From Acidobacteriota bacterium (GTDB lineage: Bacteria; Acidobacteriota; UBA4820), in NCBI GenBank assembly GCA_029559035.1, contig JAKQCT010000076.1:1-36994 (forward strand): a stretch of 36,994 nt of DNA, read 5' to 3'. This document shows, in pieces, positions 9,201 through 15,766 of this stretch (position 1 is the stretch's first letter; the number at the start of each line of letters is the position of its first letter). A model generated the notes under the pieces. It did not search any database. It had not been told where the DNA came from and saw only the letters and a list, made by a program, of their open reading frames with translations. The translations under genes were made by a program, and so were the position numbers.

Positions 9201-9344
9201 CAGGAATGCATCATGAACGTTCCAATTGTTCTGCATATAGGATATCCGGCAAGATTCTGTGTGCCGCATTTGTTTACCGGCGGCGATTCCATTACAGGCG
9301 TACATACGAGCATTCGTAACCAGATAGATCCGCTGCCGTATTGA
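6264..9344 (+). CDS. Large exported protein with C-terminal metzincin-like zinc protease motif
   Basis: 1026-residue secreted or surface protein of no family I can name. The N-terminus has a long hydrophobic segment (about 13-32). It contains IAAC at 23-26, a possible lipobox, but hydrophobic residues continue past it, so an ordinary signal peptide is equally likely. The middle (about 250-560) is rich in short beta-type repeats (IWVSSDGKVDEID, LYIGWATGNGYIYWIS) suggesting a beta-propeller. Near the C-terminus are HEKSH (950-954) in a reprolysin-like context (VHEKSHNFS), an HC pair at 967-968 and CIMN (982-985). The last resembles the Met-turn that follows the zinc site of metzincins. E951 would be the catalytic base. 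The spacing to the third ligand is longer than the standard HExxHxxGxxH, so activity is inference. RBS GGGGGA precedes ATG 6264 (or 6267). The next gene starts 10 bp downstream. Confidence 0.7.
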   Translation: MMKAKIGFIGPGRFCLLVLISIIAACSLIIVAQESSGGAGQKAVSIRSAVHSENPPPGPERQTIAYRQERNGPQPEATDPVLLLVDKTWDSTAGNWIVDLSWSSGTSPYTVSYSPDTSFQRGNKTLAMNTSATALSVAANSSYSLECYSVTEAEGVSPAVQGMGYDPYPEIPEPTIEANNLWWGDTVTLHGDYMDLIPAANSMAMFARTEKASSVTDGGNGFASSVSFTVPDDGRGTYTFVSTAGKYPSASPYLRLSPRNIPTYSNIRNIIYAPQTGHIWVSSDGKVDEIDLFQHEPEVVRSITSYTKPYISHATTTGIILVVDGVTGVGQIDQIDVFSGAVSLFAYTTDTLNTPNFTRQILPVGIAATPDGTMGFVADAIGGSGASKVVRFPSNNGSAVTDSWGNRSNWTFYDPCGMDVGLSGKLYIGWATGNGYIYWISATGTSNSMKYSYTGNVATINLDRDISNTTSDNFWYSEEPFTHAFNQNQIEGFSARFLGASIYGFEGKLDVQQLYNYAVVGNAPKVVILNNAGQSYPYLNSYQVADRIVMMTVNGFGGVPIHLRMIDPPDFSPYAPVGGWDATDPINRPAVPPYEANDNSVWASTETDYGLMTSQTGTPALEINVTPSTSYPYQATFYMKLPPRYSGDNWQVEVTRKNLSGSIVANQVCTYSAVFNGWKRVFVERDKMFRRGGLLFAHDETDNVYSSNISTVYIYKNSDGSQWDNLNIGDKIALFDSTTPYENWNHDECYVGDIDRSSCPDYAIVYLTLSDLSTPYTTKCSYTASPWVNSTDKYPDFSLGSSAGIGVVYSTTVIDGQIVDDIYGNQINGAGSAFYEADMQEIEKTFNDAYVQFVGLRSGMNVAPYLHFATEPAYALLNNYQRIWYGNKDKTNYLHLVGAEKYYEGSDYAGFALFDPSTNLEQGCSFVCVKLIETTKPTYTSEWIQYATVHEKSHNFSIYGYDQNTYHCENVARTPPEDGQECIMNVPIVLHIGYPARFCVPHLFTGGDSITGVHTSIRNQIDPLPY

Positions 9345-9354
9345 GGAGGAGAAA

Positions 9355-10428
9355 ATGAAGAAGTATTTGTTTCTCTTGATTAATTTCTTGCTTGCAATGG
9401 TATTTTCCCAGGCTCATTCAACTCAGGAGTTATCTTTGATAATGAAAGTTCGCAATCCTGAAATATTATTCAAAGAGCCGATATCAATGGAAATCATTTT
9501 GAAGAACGAAGGCAAGATACCCCTGAAATTGCCTTTTGAGCCTGATGGGGATGTTCTCGGGCCGTGGTCGTCAAAACCGTCGGTGCTGATATGTACCGAG
9601 GACAAGAAAGATGTGTTTTGCATTCAGGATTCGAGGACTATGAGGGCAAATTTTGATTCGGTTTTGGAGGACGGCGGATATATTACCCCGCCCGGCGGCA
9701 CATTTACATTTGAAGTAAAAATGCTACTCCCAAAGCAATATGCGGACAAGGCTGGCAAAATGCAAATATACGGAAGATATGTTTCCAAAGGGAAGCATTT
9801 GGGCCAGCTTGGCGCAGCTGTTGGAAAGAACGGCGAAATAGTGGAACCGGCAAAATATCATTGTGACGGATGTTGGGAAGGATCCGTTGAAAGCGTGCCG
9901 GTTCCTTTAAATATTTCTATGCCCACAGGTGTTGACCTTGAAGCCTACGATTATTTAAAGGGTGAGCCTTTATCCAACCCAACTGTACTTCTCCAGAGAT
10001 TCCCCACCTCAACATACGCGGGATATGAGTTGTGCAAAGGCGGTCCGTCATTAAAGAGGGCGGCAGAGATAGATGACGCGAAGCGTGATATGGATTGGTT
10101 CGTTACGCCGCTTGCTTCACCGGATGAAAAAAGCAAAAGGAGAGAGATGGTGAGGCAAGGGTGGACAGAGAAAGCCGACAGGATCATTGCATTTTTAAAA
10201 ATTCATCCAGATTTTGCCAAAGCCGACCTGTTGCGAAGAAGCTTGGCTTCATACCTCTTCTACTTGGACAGACGGAGCGAAGCCATAGAACAGCTTGAAA
10301 TCCTTTCCAAGATGGAGGGGCAAAACGCCGAGGACGCAAGGGAGGTTCTTGGGTGCGTGGAAGGAAAGAAGAAGATCGATGCCGCCCCTATCGAAAAGAG
10401 TGCCCCTGAAGCAGTTGTCGTAAAGTAG
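9355..10428 (+). CDS. Exported protein of unknown function, Ig-like N-terminal region
   Basis: 357 residues, not recognised. A clear Sec signal peptide (residues 1-21, cleavage near QAHS) leads into a beta-rich region. Its text (MEIILKNEGKIPLKLPF) resembles Ig-like inhibitor or adhesion domains with a 'K-N-E-G-x-x-P' strand turn. The C-terminal third (about 235-345) is helical and Arg/Lys-rich, with an ASYLFYLDRRSEAIEQLEIL segment like a tetratricopeptide helix pair. GAGGAGG lies just before ATG 9355, and the gene follows the metzincin-like gene by 10 bp. The two are almost certainly co-transcribed and act outside the cytoplasm. Codon use is more AT-rich than in the core operons. No catalytic motif was seen. 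Confidence 0.65.
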   Translation: MKKYLFLLINFLLAMVFSQAHSTQELSLIMKVRNPEILFKEPISMEIILKNEGKIPLKLPFEPDGDVLGPWSSKPSVLICTEDKKDVFCIQDSRTMRANFDSVLEDGGYITPPGGTFTFEVKMLLPKQYADKAGKMQIYGRYVSKGKHLGQLGAAVGKNGEIVEPAKYHCDGCWEGSVESVPVPLNISMPTGVDLEAYDYLKGEPLSNPTVLLQRFPTSTYAGYELCKGGPSLKRAAEIDDAKRDMDWFVTPLASPDEKSKRREMVRQGWTEKADRIIAFLKIHPDFAKADLLRRSLASYLFYLDRRSEAIEQLEILSKMEGQNAEDAREVLGCVEGKKKIDAAPIEKSAPEAVVVK

Positions 10429-10466
10429 AGCGAACCACGTTGATGTCAGTGAAAGGAGGGTGTGTG

Positions 10467-11162
10467 ATGGAAAGGATCAAACCGAATTGGGAGTTGTCCG
10501 AAGCGATTTCATCGGCACGAAAAACCTTGAAGGCCCTCGAAAAGTACGGGAAAGAGCTTGAGCCGAGGCTTCCGGCGGGAGCGGTTGACGGCCTGAAGAC
10601 CGACCTGGCCGTGATGGCGGAATCGAAGGTCAGCCGCCCGGCCTACAGGAAGACGGCCCTCGCCAAGACAAAGAGCGAAAGGATTCTCGCTAAAGAGGGG
10701 GCGGATCTTCTTTCCCGCCTCAGGTATTCCATCAGGGTCTGCCCCGCCGCGACGCCCGAAATCCTCAAGGCCGTCGGTGTCGGCAGTCAGGTCAATCCTG
10801 GAAAGACCACTTCCGTTGCGGAAAGCCTGAAGGCGATGGTTGAAGCGTCGAAGGTTTACGTTGACACATTCAGGGCCGCCGGGATTCTGGAAAGCGACCT
10901 GAATGAAGCCCGCGACTTTATGACATCCCTGCTCGGCGCGGACGAGATCCAGCAGGAGACCCAGTACACGAAGAAGGAGCTTACGGAACTGAAGAACGCC
11001 GCACAGAAGCGCGCCGAAGAGACGATCTCCGCCGTGGCCGCCGCAGGCCAGGTGCAGTTCAGGAAACAGGCCGCCAAGCGCGCCGTCTTCGAGAAGCTTG
11101 TCCCGAAAAGCGCCAAGAAGAAGGGTAAACCTACCGCCCCGCCGAAGGAAGAGAAGAAGTAA
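10467..11162 (+). CDS. Helical Lys-rich protein of unknown function
   Basis: 231 residues. The frame is open from 10440, but the ATG at 10467 has GGAGGG seven bases upstream and is preferred. There is no signal peptide. The sequence is mainly amphipathic helices (for example SSARKTLKALEKYGKEL near the N-terminus and TKKELTELKNAAQKRAEE near 180). A short loop with AVGVGS lies in the middle, and the tail is basic and Pro/Lys-rich, ending KEEKK. It looks like a four-helix or coiled-coil, possibly nucleic-acid-binding protein. I do not recognise the family. GC content is as high as in the core genes, unlike the next genes. A strong GC hairpin follows the stop. Confidence 0.6.
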   Translation: MERIKPNWELSEAISSARKTLKALEKYGKELEPRLPAGAVDGLKTDLAVMAESKVSRPAYRKTALAKTKSERILAKEGADLLSRLRYSIRVCPAATPEILKAVGVGSQVNPGKTTSVAESLKAMVEASKVYVDTFRAAGILESDLNEARDFMTSLLGADEIQQETQYTKKELTELKNAAQKRAEETISAVAAAGQVQFRKQAAKRAVFEKLVPKSAKKKGKPTAPPKEEKK

Positions 11163-11177
11163 AGAAGATGAAAGAAG

Positions 11178-11213
11178 CCCCCCGCCTTCAAGTGAAACTG
11201 AGGAGGCGGGGGG
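11178..11213 (+). terminator. GC hairpin after the 10467 gene
   Basis: CCCCCCGCCT (11178-11187) pairs perfectly with AGGCGGGGGG (11204-11213) around a 16-base loop, 15 bases after the stop. No U-run follows, so it may stabilise the mRNA end or work with Rho rather than act as a classic intrinsic terminator. A sister hairpin lies at 11690-11714. Confidence 0.6.
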
Positions 11214-11244
11214 ATAGCCACTATATAAAAACAAGGAGGATAAC

Positions 11245-11454
11245 ATGCCAAAGTACAGTAGAAAATTCAAATCACCAGCACACATCACAGCTGAAATAAT
11301 GGATGAAAAGTTAAAAAAGTTCGGTACAATTAGAATAAAACCGGTATCCGTCTCTTGGAAACAACCTAATGAAAGAAGATTCTACACTGTATCGCTAGAA
11401 GAATTTATTTCTTGGATCATGAGTAATAAGAAGTCTAAGAGAGGGAAAAGTTGA
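11245..11454 (+). CDS. Small basic protein, 69 aa, unknown
   Basis: 69-residue hypothetical protein with a strong ribosome binding site (AAGGAGG, six bases before ATG). It is rich in Lys/Arg (KYSRKFKS at the start, KKSKRGKS at the end) with an aromatic middle (FYTVSLEEFISWIM). It has no signal peptide and no cysteine motif. Its AT-rich composition contrasts with the preceding gene. The reading frame continues past the TGA with three further in-frame TGA codons down to a TAA at 11662. The tail of that stretch (11536-11664) still looks like coding sequence. The good RBS supports real expression of the short form. No function is suggested by sequence. Confidence 0.5.
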   Translation: MPKYSRKFKSPAHITAEIMDEKLKKFGTIRIKPVSVSWKQPNERRFYTVSLEEFISWIMSNKKSKRGKS

Positions 11455-11475
11455 GAAGTAAAAAATAGATGAATC

Positions 11476-11538
11476 GCCTCAACCAACGGTTGAGCGATCC
11501 TCGAAACCGATAGGATTAACTCGCTCGCTACTTGAGGC
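11476..11538 (+). other. Candidate structured RNA with alternative pairings
   Basis: GCCTCAA (11476-11482) pairs perfectly with TTGAGGC (11532-11538). Inside, GAGCG (11492-11496) pairs with CGCTC (11522-11526), and ATCCT (11497-11501) with AGGAT (11512-11516). An alternative stem, CTCAACC (11478-11484) with GGTTGAG (11488-11494), excludes the outer and inner stems. That is the layout of a switch or attenuator. It lies between the 69-aa gene and the Sel1 gene. I do not recognise a known RNA family. Confidence 0.35.
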
Positions 11539-11664
11539 AAGTACTACGGTGATATTCTATCGATCTTTGACCGAAGCATACGCACCGCAGACTTCTGCTT
11601 CAAGAAAGCGTCGAAAGACAAGAAGGAAAAACCGGCCAAGAAAAACGAAGAGCCGAAGGCGTAA
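11536..11664 (+). pseudogene. Possible decayed 3' end of a Lys-rich protein gene
   Basis: An open frame without a start codon runs GKYYGDILSIFDRSIR... to a Lys-rich tail (KKEKPAKKNEEPKA) and TAA at 11662. It is followed at once by a purine-rich stretch and a C6GC3/G3CG6 hairpin. The intact gene at 10467-11162 has the same end architecture: Lys-rich tail, stop, purine-rich stretch, near-identical hairpin. A degraded paralogue end is a reasonable reading, but the protein similarity is limited to composition. Confidence 0.3.
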
Positions 11665-11689
11665 GAAAGAAAAAAAAGAGAAGGAAGAA

Positions 11690-11714
11690 CCCCCCGCCCC
11701 GAAAGGGCGGGGGG
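11690..11714 (+). terminator. GC hairpin upstream of the Sel1 gene
   Basis: CCCCCCGCCC (11690-11699) and GGGCGGGGGG (11705-11714) form a perfect 10-bp stem with a five-base CGAAA loop. No U-run follows. It is a near-copy of the stem at 11178-11213 and sits just before a promoter-like sequence, so it probably closes the preceding unit. Confidence 0.55.
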
Positions 11715-11718
11715 GGAG

Positions 11719-11748
11719 TTGACTTTATAGCGCAAGTATCATTAGACT
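11719..11748 (+). promoter_or_regulatory. Promoter-like sequence for the Sel1 gene
   Basis: TTGACT (11719-11724), an 18-base spacer and TAGACT (11743-11748) lie 45 bases before the start codon at 11793. The Shine-Dalgarno (AGGGGGG) falls at 11779-11785. Confidence 0.42.
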
Positions 11749-11792
11749 TTAGACTCGAATTAAGTTTCATGAATTGAAAGGGGGGATGATAA

Positions 11793-13397
11793 ATGGCACA
11801 CATTTCTTTAAATAATACTTTTAACATCGGTATCCTTTTGAGCACTTTGTTCTTGGCTATTGCGCTCAATCCCCTTCCATGCTTTTCCTGCGATCTCATG
11901 GTTGTTCTAAAAGAAACCACCCTTTATAAGGATGCCGTAGATAAACCATCCGGAAAAGAAATTGTAAAGACTATGCTTCAACCAGGAACGGTCCTTTTGC
12001 CAAGCAAAGCGCATAGCACTGGGAAAATTGCTGTTATTTATGATAATTGCCTCTTTGTCCAACACTGGGCCGCCTGCGAGTTCCAAGATTCAGTAACCCA
12101 AAACGGACGCACGGAAGTCATTTGCCTTGTCGAAGACAATAAATGGAGCCTTGGATGGGTTGAACTAAATGATAATGTGATAAGAGGTACTTATCAGGAT
12201 CGAGCACAGTTGAAATCGTGCGCAGGCGGCCCACCGAAACAAATCCTTGATCCGTCATGCTATCTGACCGCCGCTAAGACTTTATTCGATTCTGGCACAT
12301 TAGCGCTGCAGAAAAAGCAAGAATTGGCATCTTTGATAGAAAAGGCAACCAACGGACAGCAGGATGCACAATATGAATTAGGGATTCGTTACTACTACGG
12401 GATGAACAACGACCTAGATACAGCCAAAGGAATTGAATGGCTTTCCAAGGCTGGTGAAGGTGGTTACTTACTGGCGCAAAACAAACTAGCCTCCTTGTTT
12501 TCTACTGGCGATAAGGCACTGCCCCAGGACAAGGTAAAAGCTCTTTACTGGACCATCAAATCTGCCGAACAAGGCCAAACTCAATCAATGGCATTGGTAG
12601 GTAAAGCTTATTTAGAAGGAGCTGGAACCGCAAAAGATTTTTCAAAAGCCTTTCTATGGACCAAGAAGGCGGCAGAAGCTGGCGATGTTGCATCAGAAAA
12701 TATGCTTGGGGTTCTTTACCATAATGGTCAAGGGACGGAAAAGAATGTTGAAGAAGCTAAAAAATGGTGGCTGCTCGCTGCCAATCAGGGGAGCAAGGAG
12801 GCGAAACAGAATTTGGAATATTCACAAAGGGAAGTCACCATATCTAACAAGGGTGTGGCTGACCCAAGAGAAACTGAAAATACTGCCCGCCCCACCAAAG
12901 AGATTAATATAGTTGATACGCGTGGAGCTAATAACAATAATTCTTCTGTGACGACGTTAGGAGTTACATTAGAAACCGTTAAGCGAGCTTTTCAGGAATT
13001 GGGTTTAGTTTTAACGCCACCCAAAACGAAAGGTGACCAAACAGCTGTGGAAGTATTTTCTAAATGCCTTGGAATTCGAATAGGCCTTAGCGGTGAGGCT
13101 GTTCTATATATCTATCTTAAGCAAAATATGGGCAATATTTGCAGATATCACCAAGTCGATATGGCAGTATTTGAACGATGTATTGAATTGGGATTTGGCG
13201 AGAGAGCGGAAGAAGCCAAACGAATCTTCAGAAAGAATCTTGCAGAATCCGGTAGCTATCAGACCTACTGGAGAGAGAACAATATTGATGGGAACATTAT
13301 GAAAACATCAGTAGTTCCAGAATCAGAATTGGCGCTGGGAATAGATCCGGCTGGTAACGAGAGTAAATTTGGACACCCCGCCAAATGGGCGAATTAG
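11793..13397 (+). CDS. Exported Sel1-repeat protein
   Basis: 534 residues. The N-terminal hydrophobic signal (about 10-30) ends near CFSC. Next comes a compact region (35-150) with paired Cys and Trp residues (QHWAACEF). About four Sel1-like helical repeats follow (about 190-335). Diagnostic text is AQYELGIRYYYG, TAKGIEWLSKAGEGG, ALVGKAYLEGAG, and FLWTKKAAEAGD leading into MLGVLYHNGQG. Sel1 repeats are protein-binding alpha-solenoids, often in periplasmic or host-interaction factors. The C-terminal 130 residues (VKRAFQELGLVLTPP onwards) match no domain I know. RBS AGGGGGG precedes the ATG by seven bases. The gene is AT-rich and stands alone, with a convergent minus-strand gene 23 bp downstream. 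The partner is unknown. Confidence 0.8.
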   Translation: MAHISLNNTFNIGILLSTLFLAIALNPLPCFSCDLMVVLKETTLYKDAVDKPSGKEIVKTMLQPGTVLLPSKAHSTGKIAVIYDNCLFVQHWAACEFQDSVTQNGRTEVICLVEDNKWSLGWVELNDNVIRGTYQDRAQLKSCAGGPPKQILDPSCYLTAAKTLFDSGTLALQKKQELASLIEKATNGQQDAQYELGIRYYYGMNNDLDTAKGIEWLSKAGEGGYLLAQNKLASLFSTGDKALPQDKVKALYWTIKSAEQGQTQSMALVGKAYLEGAGTAKDFSKAFLWTKKAAEAGDVASENMLGVLYHNGQGTEKNVEEAKKWWLLAANQGSKEAKQNLEYSQREVTISNKGVADPRETENTARPTKEINIVDTRGANNNNSSVTTLGVTLETVKRAFQELGLVLTPPKTKGDQTAVEVFSKCLGIRIGLSGEAVLYIYLKQNMGNICRYHQVDMAVFERCIELGFGERAEEAKRIFRKNLAESGSYQTYWRENNIDGNIMKTSVVPESELALGIDPAGNESKFGHPAKWAN

Positions 13398-13420
13398 TGG
13401 GTTGGCGTTCATCGTTAGAA

Positions 13421-13696
13421 CTATCTCCTCACCCAACAAGCACATGAATCATATGTCCCATGTATGGTTTTTGAAAACGAAAGCCCTCTCCTGTCAATCA
13501 GGTCGTCTTCTAGCAGAACTATTCTGTTAGCAATCAGTCCGTGATATCCATTGGTATTATCTCCACTAAATGATGAATGATATACATCAGAATATCTTTC
13601 AATCAGAAGTTGGATAACAGTATGGCTATCAAAAAAAAGACCTGACGTGATAGTAGACTCAACAATCTCTCTTATAGCTTCATCTAAATCGTCCAT
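13421..13696 (-). CDS. 91-aa protein, copy B of a tandem pair
   Basis: Small cytoplasmic protein of unknown family. The frame is open further upstream, but the ATG at 13696 has GGGAGGAT just before it and makes the protein exactly as long as its neighbour at 13809-14084. By eye the two share more than half their residues: LDEAIR, IVES/IVDS, HTVIQ-LIE-YSD-Y, SSFSG, GYHGLI, SK-IHG-Y and a C-terminal C-CWV-basic end. The central HTVIQxLIExYSDxY stretch looks like paired helices, and the conserved C-x-C could bind metal. It is the third gene after the methyltransferase-nuclease fusion, in the same direction and with the same AT-rich composition. A regulator or accessory of that enzyme is possible but unproven. 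Confidence 0.6.
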   Translation of the reverse strand: MDDLDEAIREIVESTITSGLFFDSHTVIQLLIERYSDVYHSSFSGDNTNGYHGLIANRIVLLEDDLIDRRGLSFSKTIHGTYDSCACWVRR

Positions 13697-14134
13697 GGCA
13701 TCCTCCCTTCCATAAGGAATAAAATAACAAAGGAATAAAAGAAACGTAAAAACGGCTGAAAAAAGTAAATAAAAACTCTTTCGGCCCCCAACCCTCAGCG
13801 CCTGTTTTTTACTTCTTAACCCAGCAATCACATTCCGTATATTTGCCGTGAATGTTTTTTGAATATGCCTTTCTTCTTAAAATTACGAAAGATTCTCCTA
13901 GGTCTCGGATTTTTTGAGCAATTATGAGTCCATGATATCCTTCTGTTGTACCTCCAGAAAACGACGAAAGATATGTATCGCTGTATTCCTCGATCAATTT
14001 TTGGATCACCGTATGATTGTCAAAAACAAGACCCGCGCTAATAGAATCGACAATCTGCCTAATCGCTTCATCTAACTCGTCCATAGCATCCTCCTTTCTA
14101 TAAGGATGAAAATAACAAAAGAATAAAAGAATCT
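13697..14134 (-). repeat. Duplicated ~48-bp leader ahead of the 91-aa genes
   Basis: The bases directly upstream of the two start codons (13697-13746 and 14085-14134) are nearly the same: GCATCCTCC, then CATAAGGA/TATAAGGA, then ATAACAAA and GAATAAAAGAA, written on the plus strand. The duplication therefore includes the ribosome binding site and perhaps a promoter. The span given covers both copies and the gene between them. Confidence 0.6.
13809..14084 (-). CDS. 91-aa protein, copy A of a tandem pair
   Basis: Paralogue of the 13421-13696 product and identical to it in length. It has the N-terminal acidic helix (MDELDEAIRQIVDS), the FDNHTVIQKLIEEYSD helix pair, the SSFSGG-T-GYHGLI turn and the C-terminal KYTECDCWVKK with the C-x-C pair. 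The ATG at 14084 has AGGAGGAT nearby. It begins 74 bp after the end of the methyltransferase-nuclease gene, on the same strand, and 112 bp before copy B. There is no signal peptide or membrane segment. I do not recognise the family. A helix-turn-helix-like regulator, a modification partner or an anti-nuclease are all conceivable, with nothing to choose among them from sequence. Confidence 0.6.
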   Translation of the reverse strand: MDELDEAIRQIVDSISAGLVFDNHTVIQKLIEEYSDTYLSSFSGGTTEGYHGLIIAQKIRDLGESFVILRRKAYSKNIHGKYTECDCWVKK

Positions 14135-14158
14135 ACCTTTCTTCTTTCCACCCCCCCC

Positions 14159-15766
14159 CTAAAACCCCTTCAACACTTCCTGTTTCGCTTTCTTTCCTTC
14201 TTTCTTGGCCTTCTTGAAGTTGTAGGTGCCGGAGGAGATGTCGGGGTGTTCGGGGCGCTTCTTGCCGGAAAGAAGGTCTTCGATGGTGAGGATCTGTATC
14301 TTGGCGAATTCACCCTTTACCGATTCGTAGAAGCCTGCGGTGACGGATTCCTTGACCATTGGGTCGGTGGGGTCTGTCAGGGTGACGAATATTCCCATTG
14401 CGGCTTTCTCCCTTTCGACCGTGCCTTTCAAATCTCGGATTTGGTTGACACCAATATGTTCGCCGCCCTTGACGGAAACGATGATCTTCTTTGCCCCCTG
14501 TTCGTCGTCCTGGAAGAACTTGATGCCGTCAATGCCGCCGTCCGCGCCTTTCTTCTTTCCTTGATAGGGCTGTGCGCCGACGAGTGAACAGGCCCACCAC
14601 TGGAACTGGTACTTGTCACGCTCGGCGAGGTTCCTGGCTCCCTCCAAATCCTTCGGCGTTCCGTGGACATCGAAGGCGATTCCGGGGAAGGCGTCCTTCA
14701 TTCTCTTTTCAATGAGGCTTATCGAAAGATGGGTGATGTCAATACCGATCCAATCCCGCCCAAGCTTCTGAGCCGCGTGGACCGCCGTTCCGCACCCGCA
14801 GAAGGGATCGAGGACAATATCGCCCTTGTTCGAACTGGCTTCAATGATCCGCTCAAGCAAGGCTAGAGGCTTTTGAGTGGGGTAGCCGAGCTTCTCAACA
14901 GACTGTCCTGAGAGCGGAGGAATGTCAATGATAACTGAGTTTATTGGGTTTCCTTCTTGTTCATGTAAATACCTCTTAAGATATGGCCTGCCAGTCTTAC
15001 TCCATACTATTCGCCCATCATTATCAAGTTTTTCCACCTTTTCTCTGATTAGCCGCCAACCCCATTCTGGCTTGTATCCTTTATATTCATAGCTCAGATT
15101 TGGCCTTGCACCCATTGATGCTGTCCTGATAATTTCATGAAGACGATATGTTCCTTTTTCATCTTCAAAGCGATAAAAATTCTTGACATAGTTTTCGTCA
15201 TGGGCTGTGTAAACCGGGTTCCAAGTAAAAGAGTCGCCCTTTTTATAAAAGAAGATCACATCATGAATACTGGCCCATTTTTTTGAATCATTGTGGCTGC
15301 TAGTTCTTTGCCAGATGATTTCATTTACATAATCCTCTGGCCCAAACACCGCATCCATCACCACCTTCAAATAATGGCTTGCTGTCGGATCGCAGTGGAG
15401 GTATAGGCTTCCGGTGGGCTTGAGGACGCGGTGGAGTTCGAGCAATCGGTTGGCCATCATGACGAGGTAGGCCATCATGTCGCTTTCCTTGAGGAAGCGG
15501 CGCAGGGACTGGATCATTTCGGCAACGTCGGTGTTGGGATGTTTGAGAAGTTCGCTGAACTCCCTTTCGGCCTGCTCTCCCCAGTGCCAGGAATCCTCGA
15601 AGGCGGTTATCTGTGCGTCCGATTCGTGCCCCTTCGGCGTCTTGAGGAAAACGTTGTAATCGCGCTTGCTGTTGAACGGCGGGTCGAGATAGATAAGGTC
15701 AATCGCCTCGTCCTTTATCTCTTCCCTAAGAACATGCAGATTATCCCCGAAATATAAAGCACCCAT
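14159..15766 (-). CDS. DNA methyltransferase fused to an Mrr-like restriction nuclease domain
   Basis: 535-residue enzyme. Residues 1-360 form a beta-class amino-methyltransferase. Catalytic DPPF (28-31) comes first, then a variable target-recognition region (about 145-280), then the AdoMet-binding DPFCGCG (320-326). DPPF points to N6-adenine. Residues about 385-500 look like a PD-(D/E)xK domain of the Mrr type: GADGGIDG (407-414, metal ligand D413), then IIVSVKGG (428-435, K433), then GVNQIRDLKG and GIFVTLT. The usual E or Q before xK is S431 here, so cleavage competence is uncertain. A Lys-rich tail closes the protein. Modification and restriction in one chain would make a self-contained R-M enzyme. 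The start at 15766 (MGALYFGDNL) has only a weak GGGAAACTGG site. Two small paralogues follow on the same strand. Confidence 0.85.
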   Translation of the reverse strand: MGALYFGDNLHVLREEIKDEAIDLIYLDPPFNSKRDYNVFLKTPKGHESDAQITAFEDSWHWGEQAEREFSELLKHPNTDVAEMIQSLRRFLKESDMMAYLVMMANRLLELHRVLKPTGSLYLHCDPTASHYLKVVMDAVFGPEDYVNEIIWQRTSSHNDSKKWASIHDVIFFYKKGDSFTWNPVYTAHDENYVKNFYRFEDEKGTYRLHEIIRTASMGARPNLSYEYKGYKPEWGWRLIREKVEKLDNDGRIVWSKTGRPYLKRYLHEQEGNPINSVIIDIPPLSGQSVEKLGYPTQKPLALLERIIEASSNKGDIVLDPFCGCGTAVHAAQKLGRDWIGIDITHLSISLIEKRMKDAFPGIAFDVHGTPKDLEGARNLAERDKYQFQWWACSLVGAQPYQGKKKGADGGIDGIKFFQDDEQGAKKIIVSVKGGEHIGVNQIRDLKGTVEREKAAMGIFVTLTDPTDPMVKESVTAGFYESVKGEFAKIQILTIEDLLSGKKRPEHPDISSGTYNFKKAKKEGKKAKQEVLKGF

